Positions 1 to 5,404 of a stretch of DNA of 5,404 bases are shown piece by piece. How positions within the stretch are numbered: position 1 is the first letter of the stretch; the number at the start of each line of letters is the position of its first letter. A program made the translations under genes and the position numbers. A model generated the notes under the pieces. That model ran no database searches, had not been told where the DNA came from, and worked only from the letters and a program-made list of their open reading frames with translations. Source of the DNA: an uncultured Flammeovirgaceae bacterium. Lineage in GTDB: Bacteria; Bacteroidota; Bacteroidia; Cytophagales; Cyclobacteriaceae. The stretch covers positions 1 through 5,404 of the forward strand of contig CAMLLI010000365.1 of the NCBI GenBank assembly GCA_946480685.1, read 5' to 3'.

Positions 1-3000
1 TCGTGTATGGAGTAATAAGGAGCGAGTATATTTCGAATGCATTGACGGATCTCTGCATTGTCTTCCACCAGTAATATATGGTGCAGATGGTTTTGCTTTT
101 GCTTGCCACTCGTCTCCGTGTCGGTTGATGTTGCATCGGACGCAACCGGTATATAATTTTTTGAAATGATATCCTGAACGAAAGTGTGTGTTTCGGATAG
201 CACCGGTTGGTCTATGGGCAATGTAATGACGAACCGGGTGAACCCGGATTGTCCTAAAGCTGCTTCGTGGCTTTCTACTGTAATCGTGCCACCGTGCAGA
301 TCAATTATACCTTTGGTAAGGGATAAACCTATACCGAAGCCGGACTCGCGTGTACCCGCATGTTCCACCTGGAAGAACCGGTTGAATATTTTAGGAAGAT
401 CAGCCTGGCTGATACCAATGCCATTGTCTTCGAGTATGATCTTTACAAAAGATTTTTTATCCGATGAAGGGGCATGCTCGGGTGTAATGTTGATCGACAC
501 TTTACCACCACCCGGTGTGAACTTAAACGCGTTATACAGCAGGTTGCAAAATACTTTTTCAAGTTCATCGCGATCGAAGTTCAGGTATATAGATTCCGAA
601 GGAGCATTCAACTCCAGTTGTATATCGCGGCTGCGTGCGTATTCTGAAAATGAAAATACAGTCTGTTCAAGTAATGAGACAATGTTGCCGTATACCGGCC
701 GGAGTTTCAAGGTACCTGATTCCTGTTTTTGAAAATCGAGTAACTGGTTGATAAGACGCACCAGCCGGTTGGTATTGGATTTCACAATGTGAAGTTGCTT
801 CTGTACGAAGGAATCGTTCGGGTAACGTTCCAGCGTTAATTCCAGCGGACTTACAATCAGCGTGAGCGGTGTGCGGATCTCATGCGCAATGTTGGTAAAG
901 AAATTCAGTTTGGCTTTGTGCAGTTTCTCCTGTTGTTCTTTTTCCATCTGTTCGATCTTCAGATCGTGGGTAAGCTTCCAGCGCATTTTGTTAAAACGAA
1001 GTAACGCATATACCAGCAGCAGGATAATAACAACGTAGATGCTATACGCCCACCAGGTTTTCCAGAGCGGTGGCAGCACCGTAATAGCCAGTCGTATAGG
1101 TTCCGTATTCCATACGCCATCGTTGTTCGATCCCTTTGCCAGCAAAGTATAATGCCCCGGGCGCAGGTTCATATAGGTGGCAACCGGTTCGCTTACATAA
1201 TTCCAGTGTTCTTCAAAGCCTTCGAGTTTATAGGCATACTTGTTTTTGCCGGGATGTATAAAATTCAGCGAAGCAAACTCGATCGAGAATATATTCTGCG
1301 CATACTTGAATTCCAGCGAAGATGTATGAGAGAGATTTTGATGCAGGATACCATCACCCGTAGAGTCAATCGTAACTTCTTTATTAAAGAGTTTCAGCCG
1401 CGTAAACGTAAGGGCAGGGGACGTTGCATTTTGCTGAACACTATCGGGGTGAAATTTCACGATACCGTTATAGCCGCCAAAGTACATGAACCCGTTTTTG
1501 TCCTTATGAAAAGAGTTGAAGTTGAATTCACTGCAGATGAGTCCGTCATTCTTGTTATAGTTTTTAAACGTAAATGTAGTCGTGTCCAGGCGCGATAATC
1601 CGTTTTCAGTGCTGATCCATAAGAAGCCTTTTGCATCCTCAAGTATACCGCTGATTGAATTACCGGCAAGTCCATTTTCAGTTGTGAATGTCCGGAATGT
1701 ATTGCTGTTATTATCTTTTAGTTTGAGACCGCTATCACGGGTTCCGGTCCACAGGCGTTTCTGTTTATCTTCATATATACACAAGGCATACATGTTGTTT
1801 TGATTATTCGCGTTCACATAACGTATAAATGTATCTTTACCCTTTGGTTTTTTATTGAGGCCTGAAACTGTCCCAACCCACAGGTTGTTCCCGGAATCTT
1901 CATATATATACGTGATGCCATCGGAGCTTAGTGACGTTGGATCATTGGTGCGATAGGTAAAGCGCTCGAACGTATTGGTTGTCTTGTCAAGTTTACACAA
2001 TCCACCGCGATAGGTTCCGATCCATATATTTCCGTTGGAGTCTTTAGCAAGATCATACACGCGATCATCGGGGAGCGAGGATGGATCATTGGCATCATGA
2101 AAATAACGCTGGATGGTTTTGTGTTTAAAATCGTAATAGTTCAAGCCGTTGATTGTACCGATCCATAATCCTTTGTCATCATCCTGCAATAAACATTTGA
2201 TTTTATTATGGCTGATCGTATTAACATCATCAGGCTGATGCTTCAATTGCAGTATCGTTTTGCCCTGTGCATCCCGGCAGAACAAACCGTTTCCATCCGT
2301 GCCGATCCAAAGGTTGTTATGATGATCGGTTATCATAGCCCCGGCAATTTTATAGATCTTCCGGTTTTGTTGATCCGTAACATTGATCTTGTCAAACTGT
2401 CGCGACAACGGACTATAGTAATTTACACCACCATAAAATGTACCGATCCAATAGGTACCGGCACGATCGCGGAATACCGAACGCACCGAGTTATCGCTTA
2501 ACGAAAGATTATCGTCCGGATCATTTTTATAGAAGTGAAAAGTCTTTCCGGAGAGATCGTACAAATACATTCCTTCCAGCGTACCGATCCACAGCGTGTG
2601 GCCATGCCGTTGTAAAACGCGTACTGTTTCAATAGACCTTCCGTCATGGTTATAAAAGTTGAAGGGTGTAATTCTGCCGGTTTTCGGATCAAGCATTTTT
2701 ATACCGTTTTGCTCCGTGGCGATGAGTATATTTCCCCGGTCATCTTCGAGGACACCATTAACCCAGCTCTTTCCTTGTATATGTGTGGAATGCAATGGGT
2801 AGTTTACAAAAGTATATTTCCCATCCGGCGATTCCATTAATTTGCTTACACCTTTGGTCGTACCAACCCAGAGATTGCCCTGGCGGTCGGTATGGAGCGC
2901 ACGAATTTCGTTGTCCAATAAACTGTTCTCATTCGCATCATCGTGGCGGAAGTGGACAAAACGAAGCGGTTCTCTGGAAATTACTTTGGCAAGTCCACCG

Positions 3001-3470
3001 TGTGTGCCGATCCAGATCGTACCATTCTTCGCTTCAAGAATAGCTGCTATATGGTTGTTGTGAAGACCTTCATCCGAATCCGGGTTAAGTTTGCTGCGTG
3101 TGAAGTTGTCGCGGTCCGCATGGTATAAATTAATACCCTCGTTCGTGCCCACCCACAATTGTCGTTTGCTGTCCACCAGTAAGCAATGAACACTGTTGCT
3201 GGAAAGACTGCGCACGTTGTTCGCTTCATTGCGATACGTCTTGATCGTTCGCGAGTCATATCGGTTGAGTCCATCGCGTGTCCCAAACCACATAAATCCC
3301 TCTGCATCCTGCGTGATGGAGAACACCGTGCTTTGTGAAAGCCCTTCTTCAACGCTGAGATGATCAAACGTGAATTTACCGGCGGTCTGCGCATACACGG
3401 AAGATGTGCAGGCGATAAGTATTGAAAATATGAAGACGATTTTGAGATGCGTTCTTTTTCCTGTGAACAT
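1..3470 (-). CDS. Hybrid two-component sensor histidine kinase/response regulator (HTCS type), 3' end outside window
   Basis: Membrane sensor that reads a periplasmic ligand, usually a glycan fragment, and controls transcription within one polypeptide. The frame is open for 1156 codons. A signal sequence (1-27, likely cut after V25-Y-A27) is followed by fourteen propeller motifs of the Reg_prop type, h-W-h-G-T, from W61 to Y663 at 43-48 residue steps, enough for two seven-bladed propellers. A Y_Y_Y domain follows (about 725-800, with FSIEF at 728 and W756), then a transmembrane helix (about 805-825) and a short coiled linker. The HisKA domain has phospho-acceptor H863 in HEIRTPL. HATPase_c shows the N box (N976, N980), G1 box (D1015-N-G-I-G1019) and G2 box (G1044-F-G-I-G1048). 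A polar linker leads to a receiver domain starting ILLVEDN, with acidic pair E1136-D1137. The window ends before the receiver's phosphorylated Asp. A C-terminal AraC-type DNA-binding domain is expected from the family but not seen. The start at 3470 is the most upstream ATG before an in-frame stop at 3534-3536 and gives a good signal sequence. All kinase motifs are intact. Confidence 0.96.
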   Translation of the reverse strand, partial: MFTGKRTHLKIVFIFSILIACTSSVYAQTAGKFTFDHLSVEEGLSQSTVFSITQDAEGFMWFGTRDGLNRYDSRTIKTYRNEANNVRSLSSNSVHCLLVDSKRQLWVGTNEGINLYHADRDNFTRSKLNPDSDEGLHNNHIAAILEAKNGTIWIGTHGGLAKVISREPLRFVHFRHDDANENSLLDNEIRALHTDRQGNLWVGTTKGVSKLMESPDGKYTFVNYPLHSTHIQGKSWVNGVLEDDRGNILIATEQNGIKMLDPKTGRITPFNFYNHDGRSIETVRVLQRHGHTLWIGTLEGMYLYDLSGKTFHFYKNDPDDNLSLSDNSVRSVFRDRAGTYWIGTFYGGVNYYSPLSRQFDKINVTDQQNRKIYKIAGAMITDHHNNLWIGTDGNGLFCRDAQGKTILQLKHQPDDVNTISHNKIKCLLQDDDKGLWIGTINGLNYYDFKHKTIQRYFHDANDPSSLPDDRVYDLAKDSNGNIWIGTYRGGLCKLDKTTNTFERFTYRTNDPTSLSSDGITYIYEDSGNNLWVGTVSGLNKKPKGKDTFIRYVNANNQNNMYALCIYEDKQKRLWTGTRDSGLKLKDNNSNTFRTFTTENGLAGNSISGILEDAKGFLWISTENGLSRLDTTTFTFKNYNKNDGLICSEFNFNSFHKDKNGFMYFGGYNGIVKFHPDSVQQNATSPALTFTRLKLFNKEVTIDSTGDGILHQNLSHTSSLEFKYAQNIFSIEFASLNFIHPGKNKYAYKLEGFEEHWNYVSEPVATYMNLRPGHYTLLAKGSNNDGVWNTEPIRLAITVLPPLWKTWWAYSIYVVIILLLVYALLRFNKMRWKLTHDLKIEQMEKEQQEKLHKAKLNFFTNIAHEIRTPLTLIVSPLELTLERYPNDSFVQKQLHIVKSNTNRLVRLINQLLDFQKQESGTLKLRPVYGNIVSLLEQTVFSFSEYARSRDIQLELNAPSESIYLNFDRDELEKVFCNLLYNAFKFTPGGGKVSINITPEHAPSSDKKSFVKIILEDNGIGISQADLPKIFNRFFQVEHAGTRESGFGIGLSLTKGIIDLHGGTITVESHEAALGQSGFTRFVITLPIDQPVLSETHTFVQDIISKNYIPVASDATSTDTETSGKQKQNHLHHILLVEDNAEIRQCIRNILAPYYSIH
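1482..3290 (-). repeat. Fourteen Reg_prop beta-propeller repeats inside the sensor gene
   Basis: The periplasmic part of the sensor is built from fourteen repeats of 43-48 residues (about 129-144 bp). The marker aromatic falls at residues 61, 106, 153, 201, (249), 294, 341, 388, 436, 483, 531, 574, 618 and 663. Most copies read W-I/V-G-T followed by an N/D-G turn. Repeat 5 has Leu249 at the Trp position (ILIAT), and repeat 14 has Tyr663 (MYFGG). At DNA level the copies share a short core resembling CCGATCCA on the plus strand, which is protein-level repetition rather than a mobile or satellite repeat. The span given runs from the first to the last marker codon. Confidence 0.9.
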
Positions 3471-3493
3471 AAACGGTCTGGTGGTGTAGCAAC

Positions 3494-3501
3494 CTAAATT
3501 A
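3494..3501 (-). promoter_or_regulatory. Possible -7 element for the sensor gene
   Basis: On the minus strand this reads TAATTTAG, seven of eight positions matching the Bacteroidota -7 consensus TAnnTTTG, 23 bases before the sensor ATG. A matching -33 TTTG at the usual distance is not present; only a T-rich stretch lies upstream. It would give a very short leader. This is a weak call based on one short motif in A/T-rich sequence. Confidence 0.2.
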
Positions 3502-3581
3502 TGAACATTTGCTTTTAAAAGGAAGCACTCTTGTCAGGGAGGTGATTAAAGCTTTCGTCAGAGTATATAAATGCAGGTTGC

Positions 3582-3618
3582 GAACGGATTTTGCACCTTA
3601 TTGAGCAATCCGTACACC
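3582..3618. promoter_or_regulatory. Candidate AraC-type operator, pair 1 (direct repeat, 21-bp spacing)
   Basis: Two 16-base units, GAACGGATTTTGCACC at 3582-3597 and GAGCAATCCGTACACC at 3603-3618, are separated by five bases, so their starts are 21 bp apart. They agree at 8 of 16 positions, including the GA start and the CACC end. The first unit agrees at 12 of 16 with the first unit of pair 2. AraC-family proteins, the output domain of HTCS sensors, typically bind tandem half-sites about 21 bp apart on one face of the helix. This pair lies nearer the sensor gene and could serve autoregulation. The match is by eye and the second unit is weak. Confidence 0.4.
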
Positions 3619-3699
3619 TTTTTTCACCATGTTAAATTTTTTTTGCGTGTGCATAAACGAAGTGAATGCTGGCACCGGGAGGAGTATTGATGTATTACT

Positions 3700-3736
3700 G
3701 AACGGTTTCTTTACCTCAACGAATGGTTTGAATACC
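3700..3736. promoter_or_regulatory. Candidate AraC-type operator, pair 2 (direct repeat, 21-bp spacing)
   Basis: Two 16-base units, GAACGGTTTCTTTACC at 3700-3715 and GAATGGTTTGAATACC at 3721-3736, match at 12 of 16 positions and are separated by five bases, giving a 21-bp period (two helical turns). The conserved blocks are GAA-GGTTT and TACC. The pair ends 57 bases before the small membrane ORF, a suitable place for an activator of the rightward genes. Its layout is the same as in pair 1. The likely ligand is the DNA-binding output domain of the divergent HTCS sensor (inference). Confidence 0.5.
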
Positions 3737-3748
3737 TGCCGGTTCAAA
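3727..3748. repeat. Short inverted repeat TTTGAA-N10-TTCAAA
   Basis: TTTGAA at 3727-3732 and its reverse complement TTCAAA at 3743-3748 flank ten bases. The left arm is inside the second unit of operator pair 2. With only six paired bases and a ten-base loop it would be a weak RNA hairpin. It could be part of a protein-binding site or a chance match. Confidence 0.3.
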
Positions 3749-3793
3749 TAAGCACTGCATCTTGTATGCGTTTAATCACACCGTTAGAAGTCC

Positions 3794-3901
3794 ATGAAAA
3801 CTGATGAAGAAAGGCGGATACGCCACGTGAGAATCATTGAAAGCATCATGATGTTTTTGCTTGTAACCATGCTGATGGTATTGCTGGTGATCACGCTGTG
3901 A
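3794..3901 (+). CDS. Small single-pass membrane peptide, 35 residues, unknown function
   Basis: The frame begins MKTDEERRIRHVRIIES and continues into a hydrophobic stretch (about residues 18-35, rich in Met, Leu and Val) that reaches the C-terminus. The charged, mostly basic N-terminal half followed by one helix predicts an inner-membrane peptide with its N-terminus in the cytoplasm. I do not recognise a family. Its stop (3899-3901) is followed by one base and then the first possible ATG of the GH2 gene, which suggests co-transcription and perhaps translational coupling. No strong ribosome binding site precedes it, as is usual in Bacteroidota; the sequence just upstream is AGAAGTCC. It may instead be a leader ORF whose translation affects the GH2 gene, or a chance frame, since 35 codons alone prove little. 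The clean division into a charged half and a hydrophobic half favours a real peptide. Confidence 0.5.
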   Translation: MKTDEERRIRHVRIIESIMMFLLVTMLMVLLVITL

Positions 3902-3929
3902 AATGATAGAAGTGTTTAGAAATGCAAGT

Positions 3930-5404
3930 ATGATAAAGAAGTTTGTAGTCCATAGTATAATAATCGCATTGACCGTTGTTTTTGCTCATGCACAAGGACA
4001 ACGAACCCGTTTGACCAACGAATGGAAATTTTTCAAGGGTGACCTCGGGGGTATATGGGAAGCAGTGCGCACCGCAGGCGAAGGTGCCCCGGAAAGTGTT
4101 CCCAGCTGGCAGGATGTTACGTTGCCGCACTGTTTCAATGCTGAAGATGCAGTCGATCCGGATGTACACTATTACCAGGGCGCAGGTTGGTATCGGACAT
4201 TGCTGCCGATCGCTAATCCGTATAGCAATGGACGTACGCTTTTGCATTTTGAAGGTGCCGCACAAAAAACGGAAGTATATATTTATACCACGAGAGTGGG
4301 ATCGCATGTGGGTGGTTATGACGAATGGACGGTTGATTTAACCGATGCTATAAAAAACTTTCAGAAGAACGAAGCGTTGCAAAAACAGTTTGGAGGAAAG
4401 ATACCACTGGTCATCCGCTGCGATAATTCCCGCGACCTTGAGATGATTCCTTCGAATCTCTCGGACTTCAATGTTTACGGGGGAATAACGCGTTACCTGA
4501 ACCTGCTATATATACCGGCTGCATCCGTGGATAACATTGCCATAGAATCGCAGGTAACGGAAAAAGGTATAGCATCGCTGCAGGTAAGGACTGCGTTGCG
4601 GAATCACATTCAAACCAACGCCACGCTGGATATACAATTGATTTCTCCGGCCGGTAAAGTAATGGAACAACATCGTGCATCGCTTTCAGCGAACGATTCT
4701 CTGTATACCTGGAATGTCTCATTAAAAAAGCCGCAACTATGGTCGCCCGCACAACCCTACCTCTATACGGTGGAAGCGAAACTCACGTCTCCGGCAGGTA
4801 TACATGTCTATCGTGAGAAAACCGGTATTCGCAGTTTTACCTTTGAAGACCACGGACCCTTTCTGCTCAACGGCAAGCGCCTGCTGTTGCGCGGAACGCA
4901 TCGTCATGAAGACCATGCAGGAGTCGCTGCCGCGATGACCGAAGCGATGATACGCAAGGAAATGATGATGATGAAAGCCATGGGCGTGAACTTTATTCGG
5001 TTGGGACATTACCAGCAATCACGTATTGTATTGAACCTGTGTGATAGTCTCGGTATACTGGTATGGGAAGAAATACCATGGTGTCGCGGGGGGCTTGGTG
5101 GCGAAGTATATAAAGCGCAAGCGCGCAGAATGCTGAGTAATATGATCCGTCAGCACTATAATCATCCTTCTGTTATACTCTGGGGACTGGGCAATGAAAA
5201 CGACTGGCCCGGAGATTTTCCTGAATTTGATAAGGTGAAGATCCGTGCATTTATGAAAGAGCTGAATGATATCGCGCATGCTATAGATCCGTCACGCAAA
5301 ACAGCTATTCGCCGGTGCGACTTTTGTAAAGATATCGTTGATGTATATTCTCCTTCCATCTGGGCCGGCTGGTATCGGGGCCGCTATACCGAATATAAAG
5401 AAGT
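3930..5404 (+). CDS. Secreted glycoside hydrolase family 2 (beta-galactosidase-like), 3' end outside window
   Basis: A retaining exo-glycosidase of the GH2 fold, exported to the periplasm or outer surface; 491 codons are visible and the frame stays open. Numbered from 3930, a signal peptide with Lys-Lys and a hydrophobic core ends at A19-H-A21. The N-terminal sugar-binding beta-sandwich runs from about 28 to 195 (GSHVGGYDEW, and VYGGITR at 182-188). An Ig-like domain follows to GIRSF at 299-303, then the TIM barrel. The barrel shows R321-G-T-H-R-H-E327, the G-H360-Y motif, W379-E-E-I-P-W384, and N422-E423 in WGLGNEND, where Glu423 is the expected acid/base. The nucleophile Glu lies past the window. 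The substrate cannot be read from this: GH2 includes beta-galactosidases, beta-glucuronidases, beta-mannosidases and others. Position 3930 was chosen because it gives a compact signal peptide. An in-frame ATG at 3903 would add nine residues and sits one base after the upstream stop, so it remains possible. Confidence 0.93.
   Translation, partial: MIKKFVVHSIIIALTVVFAHAQGQRTRLTNEWKFFKGDLGGIWEAVRTAGEGAPESVPSWQDVTLPHCFNAEDAVDPDVHYYQGAGWYRTLLPIANPYSNGRTLLHFEGAAQKTEVYIYTTRVGSHVGGYDEWTVDLTDAIKNFQKNEALQKQFGGKIPLVIRCDNSRDLEMIPSNLSDFNVYGGITRYLNLLYIPAASVDNIAIESQVTEKGIASLQVRTALRNHIQTNATLDIQLISPAGKVMEQHRASLSANDSLYTWNVSLKKPQLWSPAQPYLYTVEAKLTSPAGIHVYREKTGIRSFTFEDHGPFLLNGKRLLLRGTHRHEDHAGVAAAMTEAMIRKEMMMMKAMGVNFIRLGHYQQSRIVLNLCDSLGILVWEEIPWCRGGLGGEVYKAQARRMLSNMIRQHYNHPSVILWGLGNENDWPGDFPEFDKVKIRAFMKELNDIAHAIDPSRKTAIRRCDFCKDIVDVYSPSIWAGWYRGRYTEYKE

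Larger units (their letters stand above)
3471..3793. other. Divergent intergenic control region
   Basis: These 323 bases separate the start of the sensor gene (leftward) from the small membrane ORF (rightward). They hold the two 21-bp-spaced repeat pairs at 3582-3618 and 3700-3736, a short inverted repeat at 3727-3748, and an A/T-rich stretch at about 3618-3645. I see no tRNA, no clear riboswitch, no terminator hairpin with a T-run, and no convincing conserved protein. No strong Bacteroidota promoter (TTTG near -33 plus TAnnTTTG near -7) stands out in the rightward direction, which would fit a promoter that depends on an activator. Confidence 0.75.

Noticed and set aside
184..732. Plus-strand open frame of 182 codons
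   Set aside because: It lies opposite the kinase ATPase domain, whose minus-strand frame carries the intact N, G1 and G2 boxes. The plus-strand translation has no recognisable domain.
1152..3128. Several plus-strand open frames of 61-148 codons
   Set aside because: All are antisense to the propeller and Y_Y_Y parts of the sensor gene, overlap each other in different frames, and show no domain signal.
3047..3394. Minus-strand frame of 115 codons
   Set aside because: It is an out-of-frame shadow on the same strand as the sensor gene, whose own frame encodes the regular propeller repeats here.
3537..3546. GGGAGGTGAT, nearly a full complement of the 16S rRNA 3' end
   Set aside because: No start codon lies at a suitable distance downstream on the plus strand; the nearest ATG is over 20 bases away.
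3677..3701. Shine-Dalgarno-like GGGAGGAG before an ATG that opens a three-codon frame (Met-Tyr-Tyr-stop)
   Set aside because: Bacteroidota make little use of Shine-Dalgarno pairing, and a three-codon frame cannot be told from chance.
3629..3751. 40-codon plus-strand frame in the intergenic region beginning MLNFFCVCINE
   Set aside because: It has no clear membrane or domain pattern, covers the candidate operator pair 2, and is short enough to occur by chance.
4962..4985. Run of four ATG codons in the GH2 gene
   Set aside because: It encodes Met-Met-Met-Met within a barrel helix and is in frame with the enzyme, so it is ordinary coding sequence and not a start or repeat element.
3891..5359. 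Minus-strand open frames of 65-138 codons opposite the GH2 gene
   Set aside because: The plus-strand frame encodes a continuous GH2 protein with ordered catalytic motifs. The antisense frames show nothing recognisable.

Overview
The window holds two long genes that diverge from a shared control region, and both run off the ends. It most likely comes from a member of the Bacteroidota. The main reason is the left gene, a one-piece hybrid two-component sensor with a periplasmic double beta-propeller, a design largely typical of that phylum. The paired secreted glycoside hydrolase and the absence of Shine-Dalgarno sequences before the starts agree with this. Base composition is moderate and gives no reason to suspect recent transfer. 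Genus cannot be told from this sequence.

Layout. Positions 1-3470, minus strand: a hybrid sensor kinase/response regulator (HTCS type), 1156 codons visible, complete from its start to the first part of the receiver domain. Positions 3471-3793: a 323-base intergenic region with two pairs of 16-base direct repeats, each pair set exactly 21 bp apart. Positions 3794-3901, plus strand: an open frame for a 35-residue single-pass membrane peptide. Positions 3903 or 3930 to 5404, plus strand: the first ~490-500 residues of a secreted GH2 family glycoside hydrolase, cut just before its catalytic nucleophile.

How the parts may work together (inference). HTCS sensors bind glycan fragments in the periplasm and, through an AraC-type output domain, activate genes for degrading the same glycan. 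A sensor divergent from a secreted GH2 enzyme is a common edge of a polysaccharide utilization locus. The 21-bp-spaced repeats between them have the geometry of AraC-family operators and are the best candidate for the link between sensor and enzyme. No SusC/SusD pair is inside the window, so the locus type and the glycan are not established.

The least explained items are the repeat pairs and the small membrane peptide, whose stop codon lies one base before the first possible GH2 start.
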